Part shown: positions 1-9,200 of the stretch, one piece after another | Position numbering within the stretch: position 1 is the stretch's first letter | How the letters are laid out: each line of letters opens with the position of its first letter | Assembly (NCBI GenBank): GCA_024220525.1 | Contig: JAMYWO010000510.1 | Coordinates: forward strand, 1 to 20,796 | Length of the DNA stretch: 20,796 nt | Direction: 5' to 3' | DNA from: Cochliopodium minus | Taxonomy: Eukaryota > Discosea > Himatismenida > Cochliopodiidae | Translations under genes and position numbers: made by a program | The notes under the pieces: generated by a model | The model's database searches: none | Seen by the model: only the letters and a program-made list of their open reading frames with translations | What the model was told of the DNA's origin: nothing

Positions 1-37
1 TATTTTTGTTTTTTCTTTTTGTAGGAATTTCTATAGT

Positions 38-125
38 CTTTTTTTTTATTTTTTTATTTTTTATTTTTTATTTTTTTATTTTTTATTTTCTATTTTTTAT
101 TTTTTATTTTTTATTTTTTAATTAT
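38..125. repeat. T-rich (ATTTTTT)n simple repeat in an intron
   Basis: A run of imperfect A(T)5-7 units lies in the intron before the exon at 188. It is simple-sequence DNA of the kind common in AT-rich protist introns. No other function is visible. Confidence 0.7.
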
Positions 126-187
126 ATTTATCACCATTTTTTTTAATCTTTTTATTTTTTTATTAATTTTTAACTTTTTCTCAATAG

Positions 188-418
188 TTGTTAACAATAT
201 TGAAGTGTTCTTTGAACAAAGTCAACAAGGAAAACTGTTTGAAAACGCTGATCTTCGCCATCCGCTCCAAGAACCAGCAGCTCCTAAAACTCTGCCTCGA
301 GAAGTTCCAGGAGTCCTCCCAGTTCTACGTGGAGCAGATCGAGAACAAGTTTAGCACGGAAGAACAGGAGCTCATCTACAATTATCTCATCACCTTGAAA
401 AACATTGATAAACTTTAA
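188..418 (+). CDS. Last exon of an unidentified protein (5' part outside window)
   Basis: The exon follows a TAG acceptor at 185-187, preceded by a long T-rich intron, and ends with TAA at 416-418. It encodes about 76 residues that look helical and amphipathic, with motifs such as KENCLKTLIFAIRSKN and LLKLCLEKFQ, and it ends in NIDKL. The pattern of short leucine-rich helices resembles the tail of a BTB/BACK-like or other helical-repeat protein, but I do not recognise the family. The middle of the exon uses many G/C-ending codons (CTC, ATC, AAG, CAG), unlike the AT-rich TRAF-type gene downstream, which suggests a well-expressed conserved gene. The start lies beyond the left edge. The reading phase at the acceptor is taken as 0 because that frame is open throughout. 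No function is assigned. Confidence 0.6.
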   Translation: MLTILKCSLNKVNKENCLKTLIFAIRSKNQQLLKLCLEKFQESSQFYVEQIENKFSTEEQELIYNYLITLKNIDKL

Positions 419-491
419 ATCATTATTAAAAATGTAAATAAAAAATAATTGAACAAAAAATAATTAATTAAAAATCAATAATTGAACAGTT

Positions 492-611
492 TTAATTCTT
501 TTGACGTAATATTTCAACTTCTAAACTTTCTGAACATTGTGTTTGTTTAATTTCTTGTCTTTTTTTGAAGGAGGTTAGTGACCTCACAAAGTTGTTTTTA
601 CATTCTTTTGA
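492..611 (-). other. Possible terminal exon on the minus strand, unknown protein
   Basis: On the minus strand an AAG acceptor at 614-612 is followed by 39 codons open to TAA at 494-492. The peptide is polar and plausible for a real protein, containing ECKNNFVRSLTSFKKRQEIK and ending in EVEILRQKN. No matching upstream exon or start codon could be linked to it, and a shorter frame is also open on the plus strand here. It may be a remnant or a piece of a small gene. No family is recognised. Confidence 0.22.
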
Positions 612-712
612 CTTTTTAAAAAAAAGCCATTGAATTCTTGTAAAAAATGTTTTATTATTTATTTTAATTTTTATTTATTAAAAAATCAACATTTTTTTGG
701 GTAACTGAACCA

Positions 713-770
713 ATGATATCTTTTTCATTCTTTTGATGAGAATATCAAGGTAATTCCAACACACGAAGGT
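713..770 (+). pseudogene. Partial copy of the 5' end of the downstream TRAF-type gene
   Basis: The bases around 735-765 read DENIKVIPTHE in one frame and align closely with DEKIKIIPTHK at the start of the TRAF-type gene (about 1041-1076). An ATG at 713 occupies the position matching the ATG at 1022, but frames differ between the two, so the copy is degenerate. A donor-like GTAATTTG follows at 768. It is best read as a fossil of a local tandem duplication. Confidence 0.4.
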
Positions 771-878
771 AATTTGTTTATTTAATTTATCAATTCCAGT
801 AACAATTAATTAATAATGCACAAAAAAACTTTAGCATTGATCTAACTTTTCATTTTTAATTTATTTACAACCAGACAG

Positions 879-991
879 ACTTTATCCTTAAGAATAATGA
901 AAATGTCAACAAAGCTTCTATCCAGAAACAACAATCATCTCTCGTACTTCAAGAATGGAAATTTTTCTTAACAAAGGATCTAAACATATAA
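879..991 (+). other. Possible terminal exon following the partial TRAF-type copy
   Basis: A CAG acceptor at 876-878 is followed by an open frame to TAA at 989-991 encoding about 37 residues (DFILKNNENVNKASIQKQ, then SSLVLQEWKFFLTKDLNI). Splicing from the donor after GAAG at 767 would keep phase: G plus AC gives Asp, so IPTHE would join DFILK. This peptide has no equivalent in the intact downstream gene, so the two pieces may belong to a short chimeric or decayed transcript. No family is recognised. Confidence 0.3.
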
Positions 992-1021
992 CCTTTCAAA
1001 AAAAAAAAAATTGTTTTTGCA

Positions 1022-2129
1022 ATGAAAAGATTTGAATTAATTGATGAGAAGATTAAGATAATTCCAACTCATAAATGCATTTCCTGTGAATATATTTTGT
1101 CAATACCTTATGAATGTAAAAACAGATGCTCGTTATTTGCAACAAACCCTCAAATAATATTTGTGAAGAATGTGGAGATCAATTGACTCATAATCCAAAA
1201 TTGAATGAAAATATAAACAAGAAATATTCAAATGCGAGAAGGAAATGTTATTGGAAAATTATGAAACACATCTTTGCAAATTTAAATGCCCTCAACATTG
1301 TGGAATGATTTTATTGACTTCCGAGATACAACATCATTTGAAAGAGGAATGTTCAAATACAATCATTGAATGCATTGGAATTGGATGTGTATTCAAAGAT
1401 AAAAGAGGATTGATCGAAATACATCAACAAACATGCAAAAATGCACTTTATTATCTTCAAATTATCCAACCATTGGTAAAAAAAAAAAAAAAAAAAGCGA
1501 AAATTATAATAAACTTTTTTCAACAAAACTCAGAAATGAAAGTTCAATTTGATTCTTTTAAATTAATTATTGAAAAACAAAATCTAATAATAAACTCACT
1601 TCAACAAAATACTTTTGCAACAAATAGCTTCACAAAAACTCAATCAAAAAATAGAACAAAAAGAAATTTTAAAGTTAAAACCAAGATTAGAAAAAGATTC
1701 TCCTCCCATTTTTTAAAAGCAACTGTCAGAGGACAAAGTTCATATTGTGGAAATAACAAACCTTCTATTACTCTCACAAACGTAAATATAAACAAGTACT
1801 GGACCTCAAAAGAAGGAAACATTACAAATGAGTGGATTTCTTTTGATTTTGAAAGTGTTCAAAAGGTAACCCGAATTGCTCTTCTTGCATCCCCCTATTA
1901 CAATATCAATCCAAAAAATATTACAGTCCAAATCCCAAATGGTGAAGAAGAAAATGATTGGATTGATTGTTGTAAATTGGTGATGGAAAACGGCAAAGAT
2001 GTCAATGGTTGGCAAGTGTTTAGCGGTTTGAGTATCATAACCAATTTGATAAGATTGTTTTTCCATGATAGAAATGGAACGACAGGTTTTGGTGAATTTA
2101 TCCTTCTTTGTGGTGTTAGATTTTTATAA
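1022..2129 (+). pseudogene. TRAF-type zinc finger plus F5/8 (discoidin) domain gene, frame-broken
   Basis: The reading starts at ATG 1022 (MKRFELIDEKIKIIPTHKC), enters a Cys-rich RING/TRAF-like segment (CISCEYILSIPYEC, then CNKPSNNICEECGDQL), then TRAF-type zinc fingers (CKFKCPQHCG and HLKEECSNTIIECIGIGC, then HQQTC), a coiled linker, and a C-terminal discoidin-like domain of about 145 residues (WISFDFESVQKVTRIALL near its middle, GFGEFILLCGVRFL at its end). Proteins of this layout are usually ubiquitin-ligase or signalling adaptors. Two frame changes separate the parts: one near 1125-1135, inside the first Cys cluster, and one near 1230-1240. No GT-AG intron of suitable phase explains them, so the gene is probably recently inactivated, or the assembly carries indels. 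An 18-A run at 1478-1495 encodes six lysines and is another fragile spot. From ATG 1245 a 294-residue product with zinc fingers and discoidin domain could still be made. Codons are AT-rich. Confidence 0.65.
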
Positions 2130-2254
2130 AAATTTTTTTTTGTAAAACTGAATTTTAAATGTGTAAATTTTTGATAAATATTTTGAGTCAAAGAATTTTT
2201 TGAAAAATATTTTAATTTATTGACTAAAATATTTAAAATAAAAAAAATGAAAAT

Positions 2255-4634
2255 CTAGTCTCTGATGTAAGTGTCCAAAATCTCATTGACTATATCTCCC
2301 ACGCTCTTGTCAGCGAGGGAATTCAAAATGTGCTCGCCTCCCAAATTCAAGAATTCGTTAAGATAAATGTTTTTCACTTTGTCTTCCCTCAGGGTGTCAT
2401 TTTCTCGGACTTTTAACAAATAAAATAAATAAAATGCAATTAAAAAAAAAATTTACCTGCAAAAAAATTTTTGAAACATTCCAATACAACAGAAATAACT
2501 AAAAAAAAAATTATTTTTTTAACATATTTAAAATTTTTTTTTTTTTTTACTTTTCATGTTTTTTCCTTCTTTAAGAATGTTGACCAAAGGAGGGAAAGTC
2601 CCAATTTCGAATAAATACCTAAGTTGTGCTTTGCTTCCGTTTGAAGCATTGGAAATCTATCAAAATAAAAATCAAAAAAAAAAAATAAAATAAAAATTTT
2701 ATGATTAAATCATAAAAAAATAAAATAAAAATTTTATAATAAATAAATCATAAAAAAATTTTTTTACGGTCCATGCTGCTTCTGTTTTTACGTCATTAGT
2801 TGAAGTTTCTAACAAGTGGACAACTTTAGGGAATATTTGATGATCAACGAGAAGCTGTATCTTTATAGAAAATCAATTAATTTTTTTTTAAAAAAAAAAA
2901 GAATGAAGAAAAAAATTTTTAAAACAATAAAAAATTTTTTAAAAAAAAAATGTTACTTGTTTATGGGTTCCTGCGGTTATGTTGGATAACATCCAGCAAA
3001 GCTCCTTGAGAACTCCGGTTTTGGGGGAGGAGAAGATAGGCATTATTTTGTCCACAACTCCCAAGTCCAAAACGAACTAAGAAAAACAAAAAATGAAAAT
3101 GAAAAAATAAACGAACAAAAAATAAAAATAAAAAACAAAAAAAAAAAATTCTTTTTTTTTACTTGGGTTTGGAGATCATCTCCTGTGACAATGTTACCAA
3201 TGATACGAAGAGCTAGATTAAAAAAAAATGAATTTAATACTAATTTAAATCAAAATTTTTTAAATCAATTTTTTTTAAAATTTAAATTTCAATCGAATGT
3301 TTTTTTCGATTTTTTTTTTTTACCAGGAGTTGCAATGGTGCTGTTTGTTATTCCCAAATATTTCATCGCTTTGTCCACAATTCCACAGTTTATCACTGCT
3401 TGAATTTGTTCAGAAGACCCATCTGTCATATATGAGAGAGTCCTTCAAACATATATTTTTAAAAATATTTTAAAATATTAAATATAATTAAAAAATAAAC
3501 CACAAAATGTTAGAGACCACTTCATCATCTCCGTGCTGAATGAGGACGGTGAGATCTGGCAAAAGAGGAGCGAGCAAATGAAATTTTGGAACAGGTTTTC
3601 CTCTTGCCAAATTTGAGACTAAATGAAGAAAAAAAAGAAAATGAAAACAATTTTATGAATAAAATTTTAATATTTTACCTGTCCAAGAAGCGTTTCTAAA
3701 TATCAAAAATGTTTAAATTTTTGAATATTTTTTTTTAATAACATTTGATAGGGTGAATAATATTGTTGAATTAATTTCTTTTTGTTGATTTATTAAAATT
3801 ATACCTCAAAATGGAGATTTTTTTGGAATTTCTTCCTAAGAGAGGAAGTATTTTGGTGACAATTCCCATATTTAACAAGGTGTCTCTCAATATTATGCTG
3901 TCTCCCGCAAGATTTCCCAAAGCCCAAACAGCTTTTAAAAATAAAATTTATCATTAGAAAAAAAAAAAATCAAAAAAATGACTTTTTTTTTTTTTACCTT
4001 GTTCTGCAACATCATCACTTTTGGAACCCAAAAGATTGATGAGTGGGAGGACTGCTCCTTTTTCTACTACGAAGCTGGTTTGTTCTTGAGTACCACTCGT
4101 GATGTTCTAAGTGTATTTTTATTTCGAAAAATTAATAGTGGAAATAAATTTATCAGTTATAATTTTCCATTTATAGAATTTTTTCAATAAATCAGAAATT
4201 TTCTGAAAAAAAATTTACTGTTATTGCCCATGTTGCTTCAAATTGCAATGCTGGTTGATCATCCATTGATAAAAATGTTATCAATCTGGGAACCATACCT
4301 GATTTAATTACCTATATATTGGATTGATAAAAATATAAAATTTTATTCAAATTTATATTATTACCTTATCAATGGGAGGATTTGTCTCTGTTGGGAAATG
4401 ATATCAAAATTAAAGAAAATAAATATTTCTTCAAATATAATATCGATATAACAGTTTATATTACCTATTGATAAGATTTTTCTTATATATGTGGTTGCTT
4501 CTAATCTCTTTACTGGATCATCTTGGCTCAAATCAGTTGCATACATCACTTTGTATTTTTTATTGAGAAAAATAAATGAGGGATAATAAAATGGGTAATA
4601 TAATATAGTCAATACCAAATTTTTCTTCATCCAT
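2255..4634 (-). CDS. Importin subunit alpha (karyopherin alpha), lacking the IBB domain
   Basis: Importin-alpha is the nuclear import receptor that binds nuclear localisation signals through ARM repeats. Fifteen exons were traced: 4634-4616, 4548-4465, 4387-4365, 4311-4219, 4106-3998, 3931-3805, 3695-3679, 3618-3501, 3442-3324, 3212-3163, 3076-2957, 2860-2768, 2656-2551, 2498-2457, 2409-2255. They total 1275 nt, giving 424 residues. Signature pieces are NPPIDKVIKSGMVPRLITFL, FEATWAITNITSGTQEQ, AVWALGNLAGDS, ILRNASWTVSNLARGKP, LWTLSYMTDGS, ALRIIGNIVTGDD, LCWMLSNITAG and EAAWTISNASNG. The Trp/Asn ladder that binds signals is kept. Only six residues (MDEEKF) precede the first ARM repeat, so the importin-beta-binding domain of about 60-90 residues present in the family (usual length about 500-550) is missing. 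An in-frame TGA lies 18 nt upstream of the ATG and no AG acceptor sits between, supporting this start. The acidic C-terminal tail is also absent. Several exons are tiny (17, 19 and 23 nt). Confidence 0.9.
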
Positions 4635-4855
4635 ATTGGTCAAAGAGGTTCAAAATTAGGGAAAAAAATTTTTTATTTTTTTTAATTTTTAATTTATATT
4701 TTGTCACATAAAAATCAAAATTATTTATTTGAAAAAATAATACCTAGAAAAAAATTTTGCTTTTTAAAATAATTTGAAAATTACAATCTTGAAGTAAAAC
4801 AAGGAAGGAATATTATTTCGATTTCTAGCGATAAATTTACAATTTATTTACAAAT
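4635..4855. other. Intergenic spacer, presumed promoter of the importin-alpha gene
   Basis: This 221-bp AT-rich spacer lies between two minus-strand genes. The stretch just upstream of the importin ATG contains stops in the gene's frame and no coding-like sequence. In particular no basic importin-beta-binding segment can be read here in any minus frame. No defined promoter motif is assigned. Confidence 0.5.
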
Positions 4856-5966
4856 TTAAAAATCTCTAATCTCGCTATCATACAAAAATATTAAAACCAA
4901 CATGATACCATTTACTGCGATACAACATATGGGACCAAAAAGCCAACCAGCTAAAATAATCGACAAAAATATGCACCTAAAAGAGATGAAGATTTCAATA
5001 GAGGCTCTTGTGATGATTTTTTGACTAATACGCACTATTCTTGAATAAAATTTGATTAAAAGGTAATTTTGATTTTTGAAATTAATTTAGAAATTTTTGC
5101 TTTTAAAAAATATTATCTAAAGAACTTTATCAAAATTATTTTATAATTTTTGTTTGATTATTAAAATAAACTGACTAAGAAAATAACTACTCATTATAAT
5201 CCCCTTCATTTTCAATTTCTTCTTCTTCTAATTTCTTTTTCAAATCGTCAATTTCGATTTGATATTCCTCCAAGTTGGAAATGTTTTCCTTTCTTATATT
5301 TTTGTACTCGGTGTACAACTTGGCACCATTTTCATTTACATGCACGAAGAAAATGAGATTGTTTTCGTCTCTCACCGCCACCATTTGGAATAATATTGAA
5401 AGCAATATAAGAATCCCTACTGCGTACAACTTTACTGATTTAAAAATGTTGTTATGCGTGTTGACTGCTCTAATTAATAAAAACAAAAATTTAAAAAAAA
5501 AAATATAAAAAATACAAATATATTTATATATTTAATAGATATTATGTTTTTTAATTAAAAAAAAATAGTTTTTTTACTGGGTAAAAATAAAAAATGCAGC
5601 AACTGCACATACACTCATTTGATATCCAGATGCAGTAACTAAATTTCTCTTTTATTTAAATTATAATATTATTTAGCTGAATTAATTTAAAAAAAATTGT
5701 TTGAGCTCATATCCGATCAATTGGTATACCAATGTTTGGACTGCCACTAAAGGATCTGGATGATGCATCATTTTGGTGGCCCATCTCTTCCTCACTCTGA
5801 TATTTAATGCCAATGAGATTTTTTCTGGATATTTGAAGAAATTGATGAAAAACCATACATGATAGATGATGATGGTCAACAATGATATTGGGGGGAGGAT
5901 ATAATCCAAAGTTGAGACCATTTTTTTTTTAAATAATTTGAAAGAATCAATAATTATCTGAACCAT
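4856..5966 (-). CDS. DUF599-family multi-pass membrane protein
   Basis: Four exons, 5966-5730, 5648-5578, 5469-5191 and 5039-4856, total 771 nt (256 residues). DUF599 proteins are integral membrane proteins of unknown function. The family signature is seen in IIIYHVWFFINFF, LNIRVRKRWA and DPLVAVQTLRN (the RN is joined across the first intron), then a hydrophobic segment SVCAVAAFFIF, a third LYAVGILILLSILFQMVAVR, and a final IFLSIILAGWLFGPICCIAV matching the conserved W-L-F-G-P end. About four membrane spans are predicted. Between spans three and four lies a charged insert at about residues 148-197 with coiled-coil character (IDDLKKKLEEEEIENEGDYNE region), which I do not expect in the family. 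The exon 3 donor at 5190-5189 overlaps an alternative in-frame TAG; splicing there preserves phase and reaches the conserved end. A second ATG in exon 1 at residue 16, after an A-run, is an equally plausible start. Confidence 0.75.
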
Positions 5967-6222
5967 AAGATTGCTTTTTTAGGATAAATGGGATCATAAT
6001 AATCGAGAAAATTAACTATTTTATTTTTTGTAAACTGTGAAGAAAAATTTGAATTTCTAATAATAGTTACTGGTATTATTGTAAACAAAAGGAAAATATA
6101 TTCTTTGCCTTTGTGGTGTCTTAGGAACCTTTTAGGATTATTAAACGGAGTCTCAATTAGTGATATTAAGTTGAATAAAATAAAACAAAGATTAAAATAA
6201 ATAAAGATTAAATTTTAATAAA
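5967..6222. other. Intergenic spacer with an unexplained open frame
   Basis: This 256-bp spacer lies between the DUF599-type gene and the stop of the TFIIIC-type gene, both minus strand. It holds an ATG-less minus-strand open frame of 86 codons (6214-5954) with a protein-like stretch around TPFNNPKRFLRHHKGKEY followed by a hydrophobic IFLLFTIIPVTII. A shorter frame is open on the plus strand over the same bases (about 6070-6190). No start codon, splice link or known family supports either, so no gene is called. It should also contain the promoter of the DUF599-type gene. Confidence 0.35.
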
Positions 6223-9200
6223 TTAAGGATGATCATCTAATTCGATAAACTCTTTGAAAATAGGAAGTTTGCGTCTGAGATTTTGGATCCTTAAGATCCC
6301 ATTAGAATAACCAGTGGCGATCCAGCCCATGAAGCCAAAGTTGCAGTTCAAAGCGACAGTGTTGGCGGAGAAATCTTCGAAACCCAGAAAATCGATATTG
6401 TCAGAGAACTTGTTTATCTCCTTGAGGTCCGTAAAGAATAAATAGACGTCATCTTTTCTGTCTTTTCTCTCGACTATTCCAAAAAAAAAAAAAAAAAAAT
6501 TGTCAACAAAAAATTAAATAATGAAACAAAAATAAATTGAAACAAAATACCAATCTCCACTTCCTTTTTTGACTCTACAATGAAAAATAAAAAAATAAAA
6601 AAATAATTTAAAAAAACTTTTTAGTTACGCTCATTCTTATCATTGTCATTGACCTTGCCGATCTCCTTCTCGGGAACTTTCGTTTCAGAAGGAGGTTTAG
6701 GAGAAGTAGAAACGATTTCCATGTCTTCATCCTGCTTAAGCAGCCTTTTCTTTGGAGGAAGAACTTTAGGAGTAGTAACAACCTGTTTGACAGTGGACTT
6801 TTTCTTGGGAGTAGTAACTTCTTTGACAGTGGAATTTTTCTTTGGGGTGACTTTCTCTGTATCTTTACTTTTTGCAGTAATTTTTTTCTTTGGTGTTTCT
6901 TCGTATTCATCATCTTCGTCTTTGTCTTTGGCAGATTTTTTCTTGGGAGTAGCAACTTCTTTGACAGTAGAATTTTTCTTTGGAGTGACTTTCTCTGTAT
7001 CTTTACTTTTTGCAGTAATTTTTTTCTTTGGTGTTTCTTCTTCCTCTTCGTATTCATCATCTTCTTCTTCATCTTTGATAGACTTTTTCTTGGGGGTAAC
7101 TTTTTTGACAGCGGGTTTTTTGTTCGAAGTGACTTTCTCTGTATCTTTTCTTTTAGCAGGAGTTTTTTTCTTGGGTGTCTCTTCTTCCTCTTCATATTCA
7201 TCATCTTCATCTTCATCTTTGATAGACTTTTTCTTGGGGGTAACTTTTTTGACAGCAGGTTTTTTGTTCGAAGTGACTTTCTCTGTGTCTTTACTTTTAG
7301 CAGTAGTTTTTTTTTTGGGCGTTTCTAATTCCTCTTCTGGTTCTTCTTCTTTGAATTTTCTCTTGGGAGTTTCTTTCTTTGGAGGATCCTTCTTCTTATC
7401 AGTGGACTTCTTTTTAGGGGTGTCTTTCTTCGGCGGAGGATCCTTCTTTTTGGGTGTAGTTACTTTCATTCCACTATCCCACTCGGAAGAAGAGTACTCA
7501 CTGTCGCTCCCGTAGTCGTTCTCCGTCTCGGTCTCGCTTGGGTCGATAATCTCAGAAATGCTCTCTTCATAATCATCTTCATCTTCAACCATTTTCTTTT
7601 TACCTGATGCAAAAAAAATAAATCAACAAAATATTTGAGTATAAATAAGTAAATAAATTAATTTAACAAATATTATAAAAATATTATAATAATAAATCAA
7701 ACACAGTAAATGAAATGAAAAAAATAATGAAAAAAATAAAAAATTTTATGAGAAAAATACCTCTAGGACTTTTTGCGGGTGTCTTAGTAACCTTAGAAGG
7801 GGTCTTAGGAACCTTTGTAGGAGTCTTGGTAAGGCTAGCCTTGGAAGGAGTCTTAGAAAGGGTCTTAGAAGGAGTAGTCTTATTAAGAGAATCTTCATCA
7901 ACAGACTCAGCTTTATCAGATGATTTTTTTGAAACATATTTGTCTTCTTCCCATACCCTCAAATGTGACACTCTGTAGTTCTTCTCACTTTCGAAAACCC
8001 TTTCTTTATGCTTGGGGGTGTCGAGCAAGCAGATGCTGGAAAGTCCGTTGTACGAGCAGAACGCCATGATGCGGGTGTAGGGTATCACCGACACTTGCCA
8101 TACGTTTTGGTTAGACACCTGTCTGTTTAACAAGACGAACTTTCCTTCGCGCGTAAGTGAGTTAAATCTTTTAATTATTTTCAAATTAATCAAAATGATA
8201 AAAAAAAATATATATATAAAAACAAAAAATGAAAAAATTAAAAATAAATAATAAAAAAATAAAATAAAAATTAAAAAAATTTTACCTCAAAATTGATTTT
8301 TTATGAGCAATCACAATTTGAGGAAATCCATCGTAGACAGTCCAACTGGAAGAAGTAACCCAATTAAAACCTGGGTAGTAACAGTCACTGGGTGTTTCAA
8401 GAAATCTTATGTCTTTATGGTTGTAAAGAAGGTCGAGAAAGTAAATATTAAAAAAATAAAAGCTAGAGCTAGTAAACAAAAATAGTCTCACCTCCAAGAT
8501 ATATGAAGCCACGGCAATTCCCGTAAATGAATTCGTTGTAATTTTCGGGGTTGAAACTTACAGTCATGATGGAACTTTCATCTTTTATGATACAAAACAT
8601 AGGTTTGTGCTCAATGGGCCTCGTTTTGACTAAGTTTCATTAATTTATTTGATGAAGAAAAGTAAAAAAAAATTAAATTTTTTTTTTTGAATTAATTTGT
8701 TACTGTTGTGTATTTCATTCAAGTTGAAGCAACCCAACGCACCCATAGTGCTACCGATGAGCAATAGACAAGGTTGTGTGTGAGGGTTTTTGGTCCAGTC
8801 CAAACAAAGCGGCAAAGTGTATTCAAGTCTTTTTTTTGTTTATTAAAAGTCAAAAATAATAATTATGGAATGAATAAGCTTTCCAATCAAAATGTTATTT
8901 TCAAGTTATGTTTACACGTTCTTTTTCAGCTGAAAAGTTAATATGGGCTCTATTTTGATGAACCTGTGATCTTTTTTGAGCTCCCTAGGAAAAGGCAAAG
9001 AAAACACACGGACAGTTCCGTCAGTAAAAACAGCAGCTAGAAGTCCCATTCTTTTATTTTTAATTTTTAATTTTAATTATTTTCAATAATTAAAGTTTTT
9101 TTTTTTCAATCTACCTGTTCACAACTCCCTCTCCGAATGCCTTTTCCAAGTCTTCATCTTGAACATGAGTGTTGCTGAAAGGACAAAACTTGAGCTGGTG

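Larger units (their letters stand above)
419..1021. other. Intergenic stretch with exon-like fragments
   Basis: This 600-bp stretch is mostly AT-rich and has no full gene. Three things stand out. A 39-codon open frame on the minus strand lies at 492-611. A partial copy of the start of the downstream TRAF-type gene lies at about 713-770. A 3' terminal exon-like frame on the plus strand runs from 875 or 879 to 991. The word ATTCTTTTGA occurs three times (about 497, 602 and 728). I read the region as remnants of decayed or duplicated coding DNA. Confidence 0.4.

Noticed and set aside
25-36. Tiny exon after GTAG at 21-24
   Set aside because: The only downstream donor would be GTCTTT, which is unlike the GTAA/GTAT donors used elsewhere, and no frame could be tested at the window edge.
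1115-1124. GTAAAAACAG as a 10-nt intron in the TRAF-type gene
   Set aside because: Its removal does not lead to the frame of the following Cys-rich segment and the length is not realistic.
1476-1533. Possible 58-nt intron (GTAAAAA...CAG) in the TRAF-type gene
   Set aside because: Removing 58 nt shifts the frame away from the open discoidin region, whereas reading through, with six lysines, keeps it.
3185-4190. Plus-strand frames of 70-72 codons over the importin-alpha region
   Set aside because: They are antisense to importin-alpha exons and run through its introns.
6608-7216. 202-codon Lys/Arg-rich frame on the minus strand
   Set aside because: It is an alternative frame of the same repeat exon, lacking the acidic patches and not joining neighbouring exons in phase.
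6643-7515. 290-codon open frame on the plus strand, rich in Ser, Phe, Leu and Val
   Set aside because: It is the antisense of the Lys-rich repeat exon of the TFIIIC-type gene. Its repeats and composition follow from the opposite strand, which is fixed by splice phases and protein family.
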